Source of the DNA: a bacterium UBP15_UBA6099
GTDB lineage: Bacteria > UBP15 > UBA6099
DNA: 64,000 nucleotides
NCBI GenBank assembly: GCA_002435745.1
Contig: DIWT01000004.1
Span: 3,083-67,082 of the forward strand
Direction: 5' to 3'
In this document: positions 41,357 through 48,962 of the stretch, piece after piece
Layout: each line of letters begins with the position of its first letter
Numbering within the stretch: position 1 is the first letter of the stretch
Program-made: the position numbers and the translations under genes
Notes under the pieces: generated by a model
What the model saw: only the letters and a program-made list of their open reading frames with translations
What the model was told of the DNA's origin: nothing
Databases searched by the model: none

Positions 41357-42736
41357 TCAGCCCGCCGGGGCGGTTTTGCTCAACTCGGCCAGAATGTCGC
41401 GGCAGAAGGAGGGCAGGGTGTCGTCTCGCGCGCCCATGACGACCACGATGTCTCCGGGCCGGGCGGCGGCGGCGATGGGAGCCGCGATGTCCGCGCGGGA
41501 CTGGTAAAACTTGGCGGCGGCCCCTCGCGCCTCGACCTCGCCGATGATGTCCGCTGACGATATGGACTTGTCGGCGGAACCGCCCGCGTAGAAGATTTCA
41601 GGCATGTAAAGAATGTCTGCGCCGGGGCGCAGCATCGCCGCGAACGTGTCGACCAGCTCGTCGCGCATAAATTTCGTCGGGCCGAATCCGTGAGGCTGAA
41701 ACACGATGTGGCGCGCGCCGGGCAGAGCGTCGAGAGCATCGAGCGTCGCCCGGATTTTGTCGGGATTGTGGCCGAAGTCGTCGATGACTTTTATCCCGCG
41801 CGCCTCCCCGACAAGGTCGAACCTGCGCGCTATGCCGGAGAACCATTCGACGCCGTCTCTCACCGCTTCGGCGTCCAGTCCGAAATGCCTGCCGACGGCA
41901 ATCGCGGCCAGCGCGTTCGACACGTTGTGCGCGCCGGGGACTTGCAGATTGTGTTCCAAGCCGTCCACTGTGAACGAAGCGGAGAAAGGCCGCAACGATA
42001 CCTGTTCGGCGACAATGTCCGCGCCGGGTTTCAGGCCGTATGTCACTGCGTTCGAGGCGAGGCCGCGCAACGCGGACGCTTTCGGGCAGTCAGCGTTTAG
42101 AACGGCTAGCTCGCGCGCGGCGGCGACGAATTTTCCGAATATCTCAACCAATTCGTCTATGGGCTTGTGATCTTTGGTGATGTTGGAGACGATGGAGACG
42201 GCGGGGGCGTAATTGACGATTGAGCCGTCGCTTTCGTCGCTTTCGATGACGATAATATCGGAAGCGCCCGCGCGCGCGGAGCCGGACAACCCGTCGCCGA
42301 CGAAGTTTTTCATGATGCCGCCGTTGATGATGGAAGGGTCGAGTCCGGCGCGGGTCAGCAGAGCGCCGGTCATGCCGCAGATGGTGGTTTTGCCGGACGT
42401 GCCGCCGGCGGCCACGCCGCGTTTTTCGTTAAAAATGCCGGCTAGCGCCTGCGACCTGTGCAACGTCCGAATGCCGAGCGCTCGCGCCCGCGCCATGTCA
42501 GGCACGGTGTCTTCTATCGCGGACGACGCCACTACGAAATCGCATCCCGCCACTCCGCTTCCGTCCTGAGGAAACAGTTTTATCCCGGAGGATTTCAGCC
42601 TGTCGAATGACGCTTGGTTCAAGCCCCTGTCGTTGTTTCTGTCGGAGCCGGAAACGCCGTGTCCCTGCGCCGCGAGAGTCTGCGCGATCGGGCTCATTCC
42701 GCTGCCGCCTATGCCTATGAAAAAGTAGTTTGCCAT
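41357..42736 (-). CDS. MurC-family Mur ligase
   Basis: A 459-residue protein with the three Mur ligase domains. The N-terminal Rossmann-type part begins FFIGIGGSGMSPIAQTL. The ATPase loop is AAGGTSGKTT where MurC and Mpl have GTHGKTT. Then come IIVIESDESDGSIV, the NITKDH segment, PGAHNVSNALAAIAV and VIDDFGHNPDKI. These features fit UDP-N-acetylmuramate:L-alanine ligase or the recycling ligase Mpl. The location outside a dcw cluster and the altered P-loop argue for a side role in peptidoglycan recycling, or for an unusual MurC. GGAGACGAC precedes the ATG. Confidence 0.78.
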   Translation of the reverse strand: MANYFFIGIGGSGMSPIAQTLAAQGHGVSGSDRNNDRGLNQASFDRLKSSGIKLFPQDGSGVAGCDFVVASSAIEDTVPDMARARALGIRTLHRSQALAGIFNEKRGVAAGGTSGKTTICGMTGALLTRAGLDPSIINGGIMKNFVGDGLSGSARAGASDIIVIESDESDGSIVNYAPAVSIVSNITKDHKPIDELVEIFGKFVAAARELAVLNADCPKASALRGLASNAVTYGLKPGADIVAEQVSLRPFSASFTVDGLEHNLQVPGAHNVSNALAAIAVGRHFGLDAEAVRDGVEWFSGIARRFDLVGEARGIKVIDDFGHNPDKIRATLDALDALPGARHIVFQPHGFGPTKFMRDELVDTFAAMLRPGADILYMPEIFYAGGSADKSISSADIIGEVEARGAAAKFYQSRADIAAPIAAAARPGDIVVVMGARDDTLPSFCRDILAELSKTAPAG

Positions 42737-42824
42737 GTCGTCTCCGGGCGAAGCCGTCGGCGCTCGCCGCCGTTTCTTTCGCCGATGGATTATAACACAC
42801 CGCGCGGACTCCGGAAATCGCGCG

Positions 42825-42854
42825 TGGACAAAGCCTTCCGCGCCGCGTTATAAT
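42825..42854 (+). promoter_or_regulatory. Sigma-70-type promoter for the STAS gene
   Basis: TGGACA at 42825-42830, 18 bases, TATAAT at 42849-42854; about 32 bases before the GTG start. Confidence 0.5.
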
Positions 42855-42885
42855 TGAAAAAAGAAATCCGAAAGAGGCGCGCGGT

Positions 42886-43188
42886 GTGAAAATCGACAGG
42901 ACATCGAAAGACGGAACCGTTCTCGTCAGGGTGGACGGCGACATCGATTACGATTCGTCGCGGGAGTTCGCGGACGAGCTGATGTGTTGCGTGGCGGCAA
43001 AAGAGCCGCGCGTCGAGATCGATATGTCCGGCTGCCGGTTCATCAACAGCGCCGGGCTTGGGGCGGTCGCGGCGGCGGTCGCTGTGGCGCGCGCGCGCGG
43101 CGGCGACGTCGTCCTCGCCGGCGTTTCTCCCTCCATAAGAAAACTTTTCGCAATCACAGGTCTGGACAACATCATCGAGTTTAAATGA
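42886..43188 (+). CDS. STAS-domain anti-sigma-factor antagonist
   Basis: A 100-residue single STAS domain that covers the whole protein: VLVRVDGDIDYDSSREFADEL, then VEIDMSGCRFINSAGLGAV, whose Ser is the phosphorylation site of SpoIIAA/RsbV proteins, and VSPSIRKLFAITGLDNII. It would bind an RsbW-type kinase when unphosphorylated and so free a sigma factor or output protein. No kinase or phosphatase is adjacent. Start is GTG with a purine-rich AAAGAGG upstream. The gene is followed by a PflA-like radical SAM gene on the same strand. Confidence 0.92.
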   Translation: MKIDRTSKDGTVLVRVDGDIDYDSSREFADELMCCVAAKEPRVEIDMSGCRFINSAGLGAVAAAVAVARARGGDVVLAGVSPSIRKLFAITGLDNIIEFK

Positions 43189-43258
43189 AGCGCGCCGGGC
43201 TGTCGGCGAGCGCCCGGCTATGGAATCCGAGCGCCGGGTTGGGTACAATATTCGGCGT

Positions 43259-44188
43259 ATGCGCGAGCCTGTGTATGTCGAAACATATCGAAGCGGCCTG
43301 CTGAGAGAGCGGGTCGAGTCGGCGCGCGAGATTCTCAGGGAGTGCGCGCTGTGCCCGCGCGAATGCGGGGCGGATCGGCTTGCGGGCGAGACTGGGGTAT
43401 GCCGCGCGGGGGCGGAGGCGCGCGTCGCAAGTTTTAATCTCCATCATGGCGAAGAGCCGCCCATCTCCGGCTCGAGAGGCAGCGGAACGATCTTTCTATC
43501 TCACTGCAATCTCAGATGCGTGTTCTGTCAGAACTATCCGATCAGCCACATGGGCAACGGGGTTCCAGCCCCGCCGCGCGAACTTGCGGACATGATGCTG
43601 AAGCTTCAGAAACGCGGCGCGCACAACATTAACTTCGTCACGCCGACCCACTACATGCCGCAGATAATCGAGGCGTTGGAGATAGCCGTCGGGGACGGCC
43701 TGCGACTGCCCGTTGTTTACAACTGCGGCGGATACGAGTCGGTGGAAGCCGTGCGGATGCTGGAGGGGATAGTAGACGTGTATCTTCCGGATATAAAATA
43801 CAGAAGCGCGGAGCCAGCCGAAGCGCTGTCGGGCGCGCCGGACTATTTCGAGCGTGCTTGCGCGGCAGTCAAGGAGATGTTCTCTCAGGTCGGCCTGCTG
43901 GAGACGGACGAAGAAGGCGTCGCCGTTCGCGGGCTGATAATCCGGCATCTTGTGTTGCCCGGCGGGCAGGCGGGCAGCAGGGAAGTATTTGAGTTCGTCG
44001 CTCGCGAGATTTCGCCGGATGTCAGCATGAGCGTAATGAGCCAGTATTTTCCGGCGCACGAGGCTCCGCTGAACTCGGCGGTGTCCCGGCGCGTGACGGT
44101 CGCCGAATATCAGGAAGCTCTGGACGCTCTGGAAGAAACAGGATTGACGAAGGGCTGGACGCAGAGCGATCCTGATTTGGAATACTAA
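43259..44188 (+). CDS. PflA-like radical SAM protein (COG1313 type)
   Basis: A 309-residue protein. An N-terminal CALCPRECG pattern with a further Cys (GVCRAG) looks like an extra Fe-S or zinc site. The radical SAM cluster is CNLRCVFC at about residue 87, followed by QNYPISHMGNG, and later FVTPTHYMPQI and VYLPDIKY. It resembles pyruvate formate-lyase activases but belongs to the branch whose partners are mostly unknown. ATG 43259 is preferred over 43220 because a TACAAT element lies between them, though this is uncertain. It is a possible but unproven activase for the glycyl radical enzyme encoded 10 kb away. Confidence 0.83.
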   Translation: MREPVYVETYRSGLLRERVESAREILRECALCPRECGADRLAGETGVCRAGAEARVASFNLHHGEEPPISGSRGSGTIFLSHCNLRCVFCQNYPISHMGNGVPAPPRELADMMLKLQKRGAHNINFVTPTHYMPQIIEALEIAVGDGLRLPVVYNCGGYESVEAVRMLEGIVDVYLPDIKYRSAEPAEALSGAPDYFERACAAVKEMFSQVGLLETDEEGVAVRGLIIRHLVLPGGQAGSREVFEFVAREISPDVSMSVMSQYFPAHEAPLNSAVSRRVTVAEYQEALDALEETGLTKGWTQSDPDLEY

Positions 44189-44215
44189 AAGCGCGGGCAG
44201 CGCGGAAGGTTCGGC

Positions 44216-44776
44216 ATGGAAGACATTTCGCCTCTGGCGGTTGAAATCAGGGAGATGCGGCTGGACGATCTTGACCACGTCTACTGCATCGAGACGTCCG
44301 CGTATTCCAACCCATGGCCGTTCCAGTCATTCGTAGACGAGCTGACCCGCAACCACTGGTCGCGCTATATCGTCGCCGAGTCGGAAGGGCAGATACGGGG
44401 ATACGCGGGGATGTGGCTCATCGCAGGAGAGGCCCACATCACGAACATCGCCGTGGACTTCTCGTTCAGGCGGCGCATGGTAGGCGAACAGTTGCTGTTG
44501 CGCCTCATTGAAATCGCCCTCGCGGAGGAGTGCTTTTCGATGTTCCTCGAAGTGAGGCGTTACAACCTTCCCGCGCAGCGGCTCTATTCGCGGTACAGGT
44601 TCAAGCCTATCCGCGTGCGAGAGAAATACTATCAGGACAATCTGGAAGACGCTATAGAGCTTAGGGTTGAGGACACTGCATCGTCGGATTTCGCCGATGC
44701 CTGCCGCGCGAGGCGTGCCGCGCTGACCGCCGCTCTTGGCAAGGAAGATTTTTACGACGGCGATTCCTCTTTCTGA
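44216..44776 (+). CDS. rimI: GNAT acetyltransferase, RimI-like
   Basis: A 186-residue protein. The GNAT fold shows IREMRLDDLDHVYCIE, the AHITNIAVDFSFRRRMVGEQLL acetyl-CoA loop at about residues 75-96, and the RimI-type ending LEVRRYNLPAQRLYSRYRF then KYYQDNLEDAIEL. RimI acetylates the N-terminal Ala of ribosomal protein S18. The acetyl-CoA loop (RRRMVGE) is less canonical than RxxGxG/A. A 35-residue charged tail follows the domain. GGAAGG precedes the ATG; it is 27 bases after the radical SAM gene, so probably co-transcribed. Confidence 0.82.
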   Translation: MEDISPLAVEIREMRLDDLDHVYCIETSAYSNPWPFQSFVDELTRNHWSRYIVAESEGQIRGYAGMWLIAGEAHITNIAVDFSFRRRMVGEQLLLRLIEIALAEECFSMFLEVRRYNLPAQRLYSRYRFKPIRVREKYYQDNLEDAIELRVEDTASSDFADACRARRAALTAALGKEDFYDGDSSF

Positions 44777-44784
44777 CTTTCGAA

Positions 44785-44790
44785 TATAAT
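44785..44790 (+). promoter_or_regulatory. Candidate -10 element for the thioredoxin gene
   Basis: Perfect TATAAT about 120 bases before the start, without a clear -35. A complementary pair CGTCGAAA (44808-44815) and TTTCGACG (44861-44868) could fold the leader. Confidence 0.35.
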
Positions 44791-44912
44791 ATCCTTAAGC
44801 TGTCGAGCGTCGAAAAAATTCGTTTTCTTGGAACTTATCGCGGCGGCGGGAAGTTAAACATTTCGACGGGCGAACAAAATTAACGCGCGAAAGCGTTTCG
44901 GGAGGAATTAAA

Positions 44913-45437
44913 ATGGCGGCGGAACTTCAATCTTCAAACTTCGACCAAGAGGTTATCAAGTCCTCGACCCCGGTGGTAGTGGATTTCAGCGCGGTGTGGT
45001 GCGGGCCTTGCAAGATGCTTGCTCCGGTGATAGACAAGCTGGCTAATGCTTACGAAGGCAAGGCTAAGGTTTTCAAGATGGACGTGGACAACTCGCGCGA
45101 TATCGCCACGAAATTCGGAATTCGGGGCGTGCCGACAGTCATATTCTTCAAGGGCGGAGCGGAGAAAGACAGAGTTGTGGGGCTGGTGCCATACGAAATG
45201 CTCGACAAAAAGCTTTCGGCTATGATTGAGACACCTGTGCCAGAAGCAATTAAATGTCCACAATGTCAATCAACACAAATAACATCCCAAGAAAAAGGAT
45301 TCAGCTTGGGAAAAGCAGCTGCTGGCGGTGTTTTACTTGGTCCCGTTGGCTTATTGGGTGGAGTATTAGGAAGCAAAAAAATCAATGTTGTATGCTTAAA
45401 TTGTGGGCATTCTTGGAGTCCGGACGCAAAAGAATAA
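44913..45437 (+). CDS. Thioredoxin fused to a zinc-ribbon/Gly-rich tail
   Basis: A 174-residue chimera. Residues 1-105 are a complete thioredoxin with the redox site WCGPC (C30, C33) and the cis-Pro loop RGVPTVIFF. Residues 112-168 form a separate module: CPQC (C115, C118), a Gly-rich hydrophobic stretch (SLGKAAAGGVLLGPVGLLGG) and CLNC (C161, C164), as found in small phage and bacterial zinc-ribbon proteins. Base composition switches from GC-rich to AT-rich at about 45225-45245, exactly between the two modules. The tail was therefore probably joined by recombination. It may tether the protein to a membrane or partner. GGGAGGAATT precedes the ATG. Confidence 0.88.
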   Translation: MAAELQSSNFDQEVIKSSTPVVVDFSAVWCGPCKMLAPVIDKLANAYEGKAKVFKMDVDNSRDIATKFGIRGVPTVIFFKGGAEKDRVVGLVPYEMLDKKLSAMIETPVPEAIKCPQCQSTQITSQEKGFSLGKAAAGGVLLGPVGLLGGVLGSKKINVVCLNCGHSWSPDAKE

Positions 45438-45559
45438 GAGGAAATGCCTATAGAAGACGCAAAAACGATCTGTTGAAAGCATCTTGATGCAATAATCAAA
45501 CCAGATTCGTTAAGGCGATGGAAGACAATATAGTTGCGATATAGAGATAAAGTTGTCGT

Positions 45560-45853
45560 CTATATATCTTTCAGAGGTTTTGCGCTGTTGCATATAGCGG
45601 CAATTTCAACATATCCGTCTTTGAGCCGATAGACGATTCTGTAATTTTTAAAAATTCTTTCCCTGATATTTTTATCTTCATATTCTGACAGAGCGCGGCC
45701 GGCCAAAGGGAAATCCGGAATAGATTCAACGATTGCAATAATGCGTTTTGCGAAAAGAGCCGCATAATATTCGGAGTCTCTGGAAATGAATTCGCAGACG
45801 TCTTCAAGATCGGCAATGGCTCCCGGCGCCCATCTTATTCTTTTGATATCCAT
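45560..45853 (-). CDS. ParE/RelE-superfamily toxin
   Basis: A 97-residue protein with the ParE pattern: RIRWAPGAIADLEDVCEFISRDSEYYA, then IPDFPLAGRALSEYEDKNIRER, and the closing YRIVYRLKDGYVEIAAICN. RelE/ParE toxins cleave ribosome-bound mRNA or poison gyrase; the helical N-terminus and the R-x-x-x-YRIVY order favour ParE. It overlaps the antitoxin gene by 19 bases. Composition is AT-rich, consistent with recent arrival together with the thioredoxin tail next to it. Confidence 0.85.
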   Translation of the reverse strand: MDIKRIRWAPGAIADLEDVCEFISRDSEYYAALFAKRIIAIVESIPDFPLAGRALSEYEDKNIRERIFKNYRIVYRLKDGYVEIAAICNSAKPLKDI

Positions 45854-46026
45854 TTTGACATCCGTTTCTTGACATCATCATGAGCAATCCCTTTACCCTC
45901 TTCCAAGTCCTTCAAGCCGGAATCAACCTTTATCCTGAAATACAACTCAGCCATAACATCGTCCAATGTCGCGTCATCCGGCAGACGCTCAATGATACTT
46001 ATCATCTGTTGTTTTATTCCGACCAT
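45835..46026 (-). CDS. Antitoxin partner of the ParE-like toxin
   Basis: A 63-residue acidic protein (VGIKQQMISIIERLPDDATLDDVMAELYFR, split by helices). It belongs to the small prevent-host-death-unrelated antitoxin group found before ParE toxins. ATG 46026 lies 8 bases after AAAGGGG, better spaced than GTG 46035. The helical N-terminal part would dimerise and bind the operator; the C-terminal part wraps the toxin. Confidence 0.78.
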   Translation of the reverse strand: MVGIKQQMISIIERLPDDATLDDVMAELYFRIKVDSGLKDLEEGKGIAHDDVKKRMSKWISKE

Positions 46027-46154
46027 TTCAATCACCCCTTTATAAAATTATATATTATCTCTGCCGCTTCTCAAAGTGAAGTCCCGTCATGTCAAACTCG
46101 TATCTTGGAGCGCGATCAGAACTGCGATTTCACCCATAGATGTTTAGCGTTATA

Positions 46155-46183
46155 AACCCGAATCCTAATGCCGGATTCGGGTT
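46155..46183 (-). terminator. Hairpin after relA, probable terminator
   Basis: AACCCGAATCC paired with GGATTCGGGTT around a 7-base loop, a few bases after the relA stop. The T tract is short, so termination strength is uncertain. Confidence 0.5.
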
Positions 46184-46187
46184 GAGG

Positions 46188-48350
46188 TTAAAGTTTTCTG
46201 CGGGCGGAGATTACGTCAACGATGGAGGAGATGCGGGGGAGGATGCGGGAGACATCTTCGATGTCGCCGACTTCAAGGCGGATGGTGGTGAGCGCGGTGG
46301 TATCTTTCATTATCTTGGAGGTCATTTCGACGACGTTGAGTTTGGCTTCGCTGATGACAGCGAGGATTTCCTGAAGCACGCCGACTCTGTCGATGGAGTT
46401 GATCTCGATTTCGGCGATGTAGAGGTTGCCTGAGGTCTCGCCCCATTTGACGGGGACGATGCGGTCGCCGGACTCGACGAAGGAGCGGACATTCGGGCAC
46501 TGGGAGCGATGAATGGCGAGGCCGCGCCCACGCGTGACGAAACCGACGATGGGGTCTCCGGGGGCGGGAAAACAGCATTTGGGGAACGATACCATGACGT
46601 CGGGCAGTCCCTCGACGATTACGTCCTGTTTTCTGCTTTTGCGGATTGTGGTTCTGGCGCGAGCCGCGCCGCGCGCAGCAGGCTCCTCGACCGCCAGCAG
46701 TTCGCGGTAAGCGCGTCTGTATCTTTCCATCACCGCGCCGAGGGAGATGTCTCCGCAGCCGAGCGCGGCGTGAAAGTCGTCTTCCGATTTGAAGCTGAAC
46801 GATTCGAGAAAATCCTCGATGTCGATTTTTTCCAGCAGGTCTTCGCGTTTGAGGCCCGCGCGCTGAAGCTCCCGATGGAGCATCATTCTTCCCTGAACGA
46901 TGTTTTCGTCGCGGTCCTGTTTTTTGAACCAAGCGCGGATTTTGTTTCTGGCCTGAGGGCTGACGGCGAAGCGGAGCCAGTCTCGGCTGGGCGAGCCTGT
47001 TTTGGATGTGAGGATTTCGACGACGTCGCCGTTGCGGAGCTTCTGGTCTAGGGTGGAGATGCGCCCGTTGATTTTTGCGCCTCGGCAGGTGTGTCCGACC
47101 TGCGTGTGGATGTCATACGCGAAGTCGACTGGGGTGGCCCCGGCGGGCAGCGAGATCACTTTGCCCAGCGGGGTGACGGTGTAGACGGTGGTCCCGGCGT
47201 CGACGGAGATGTCTTCGGAGCGGTTGTGGGCGGCCTGAGCGGTCTCCGACGCGGACGCCATTTTGCGCACCCATCCGACAGTGTCATCGTCCGCCTCTCT
47301 TTTTCCCTGAGCTTTTTCCTTGTACTGGAAGTGGGCGGCGACGCCGTACTCGGCCAGCATGTGCATCTCCCACGTGCGGATCTGCACTTCGACCGGCTGG
47401 TTGTTCGGCGCTATCACCACGGTGTGGATGCTCTTGTAGCCGTTCGGCTTCGGCTCTGCGATGTAGTTGTCGAACTCGTCAGGGATGGGCGTCCACAGCA
47501 TGTGCAGCAGGGCGAGGACTCGGTAGCAGTCTTCGACGGTGTTGGCGATGATGCGGACGGCGGCCAGATCGAACAGTTGGTCGAAGTCCTTGTTCTGCCG
47601 GAGCATCTTCAGGTATGTGCTGTAGAGTCTTTTAGTGCGGCCTGTGATGTGCACTTTGAGGTCGTGCTCTTTGAATATGCCGCGAAGGAGGGAGACGACG
47701 CGGTTGATGGCTTCTTCGCGCTGGGCGGCGGACTCGTCGGCCTGCCGCTTCAGCCTATTGAACTCCGCCGGGAAAAGGAACTCGAAACAGAGGTCTTCCA
47801 GTTCGGATTTGAGCTGAGACATACCGAGCCTGTGGGCGAGAGGAGTGTAAATGTCGATGGATTCCTGAGCGAAGTTGTCGCGGCCCTCTGCGGGCGCGTT
47901 TTTGAGATGCCGCATCAGGTCGAGCCGGGAGGCGAGCTTGATCAGAAGGAGCCTGACGTCCTGAGACATGGCGACCATAAGCTCGCTGAGTTGTGTGGCG
48001 CGGGCGCGTTCCTCGGCGGAGAAATGCAGCGAGCGCATCTGGGCGAGACCGCGCGCGAGCGCGGCGGCTTCCGGGCCGACTGCGGACTGGACGCGGGCGG
48101 CTGCTTTTTCGCCCCCGATGTCCGCCGTTCCCATCAGTATCGTCGCCGCGAGCGTGTTCGCGTCCATTGAAAGAGATGTGAGCGTGAGAGCCGCTTCAAG
48201 GCAGTGTTCGAGCAGGGGTCGCCCGTCGGGGGTCGCGCGTGACGCGTAGATGTCTGCCGCCGTCTCAAAGGCGCGGTCGAGAAGGGACGCATCCGCCGAG
48301 GGGTCGTATCCGGCGAGGTTCCGTTTGATTTTGTCCAGAAGCGTTTTCAT
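46188..48350 (-). CDS. relA: RelA-type (p)ppGpp synthetase
   Basis: A 720-residue long RSH protein. The hydrolase domain is degenerate: where bifunctional enzymes have an HDxxED motif, it reads LSMDANTLAATILMGTADIGG, close to the dead domain of Escherichia coli RelA. The synthetase is intact: LFDLAAVRII, GYKSIHTVV and VEVQIRTWEMHMLAEYGVAAH. The segment PDEFDNYIA corresponds to the EXDD signature of monofunctional RelA rather than RXKD. TGS (VYTVTPLGKVISLPAGATP), a Cys-rich FPKCCFPAPGD element and a terminal ACT domain follow. It makes the alarmone on stalled ribosomes. A separate hydrolase must exist elsewhere. Confidence 0.9.
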   Translation of the reverse strand: MKTLLDKIKRNLAGYDPSADASLLDRAFETAADIYASRATPDGRPLLEHCLEAALTLTSLSMDANTLAATILMGTADIGGEKAAARVQSAVGPEAAALARGLAQMRSLHFSAEERARATQLSELMVAMSQDVRLLLIKLASRLDLMRHLKNAPAEGRDNFAQESIDIYTPLAHRLGMSQLKSELEDLCFEFLFPAEFNRLKRQADESAAQREEAINRVVSLLRGIFKEHDLKVHITGRTKRLYSTYLKMLRQNKDFDQLFDLAAVRIIANTVEDCYRVLALLHMLWTPIPDEFDNYIAEPKPNGYKSIHTVVIAPNNQPVEVQIRTWEMHMLAEYGVAAHFQYKEKAQGKREADDDTVGWVRKMASASETAQAAHNRSEDISVDAGTTVYTVTPLGKVISLPAGATPVDFAYDIHTQVGHTCRGAKINGRISTLDQKLRNGDVVEILTSKTGSPSRDWLRFAVSPQARNKIRAWFKKQDRDENIVQGRMMLHRELQRAGLKREDLLEKIDIEDFLESFSFKSEDDFHAALGCGDISLGAVMERYRRAYRELLAVEEPAARGAARARTTIRKSRKQDVIVEGLPDVMVSFPKCCFPAPGDPIVGFVTRGRGLAIHRSQCPNVRSFVESGDRIVPVKWGETSGNLYIAEIEINSIDRVGVLQEILAVISEAKLNVVEMTSKIMKDTTALTTIRLEVGDIEDVSRILPRISSIVDVISARRKL

Positions 48351-48426
48351 AGGTTTATTTATTAGACATTATAAAGCCTTTGGCGTTCCCGCGTCCTTAA
48401 TGAAAATAATTTCGGGTCGGCGCGGA

Positions 48427-48939
48427 TCAGAAGCAGAGCAGGGAGAACGCGTCGCAGTCGCCGAGGGCGGCGCGGCCGTTGAGAGATTCAAGCTCGATGA
48501 CGAAGGCGCAAGAGGCTACGGTCGCGCCCAGTTCGCGGACGAGAGCTATGGCGGCCGCGGCTGTGCCTCCGGTGGCCAAAAGGTCGTCCACAATCAGAAC
48601 CCGGTCTTCCGGCCCCAGCGCGTCCTTGTGAATCTCTATGCTGTCCGTCCCGTATTCGAGAGCATATTCCTTCTTTGCGGTTTCTGCGGGAAGTTTGCCG
48701 GGCTTGCGGGCGGGAACGAACCCGGCTCCGAGGGCGAGCGCCACTGGCGCTCCGAAGATGAATCCACGCGATTCTATGCCGACGACTTTGGTGATTTTTT
48801 CATTCTTGAATTCGTCGGACAGGAGATTGACGCATTCGGCGAACGCGGCTGAGTCTTTCAGCATCGTCGTGATGTCTCTGAACATAATCCCCGGTTTCGG
48901 GAAGTCCGGGATGGCTCGGATGACTTCGGAAAGATTCAT
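48427..48939 (-). CDS. apt: Adenine phosphoribosyltransferase
   Basis: A 170-residue protein of typical Apt length. It opens IRAIPDFPKPGIMFRDITTML and has the RGFIFGAPVALALGAGFVPARK segment and the PRPP-binding motif VLIVDDLLATGGTAAAAI at about residues 117-134. It converts adenine and PRPP to AMP. AAAGGAG precedes the ATG. recJ lies 23 bases upstream on the same strand and relA 76 bases downstream; the recJ-apt-relA order recurs in many bacteria. Confidence 0.96.
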   Translation of the reverse strand: MNLSEVIRAIPDFPKPGIMFRDITTMLKDSAAFAECVNLLSDEFKNEKITKVVGIESRGFIFGAPVALALGAGFVPARKPGKLPAETAKKEYALEYGTDSIEIHKDALGPEDRVLIVDDLLATGGTAAAAIALVRELGATVASCAFVIELESLNGRAALGDCDAFSLLCF

Positions 48940-48962
48940 GTTGCGCTCCTTTCGGCGGAGTT

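Noticed and set aside
43259..44188. PflA-like protein as the certain activase of the glycyl radical enzyme
   Set aside because: It is 10 kb away on the other strand and belongs to a branch with extra cysteines and unknown partners; kept only as a possibility.
47091..48170. 359-codon plus-strand frame opposite relA
   Set aside because: A Val/Asp/Gly-rich shadow; relA has complete synthetase, TGS and ACT motifs.
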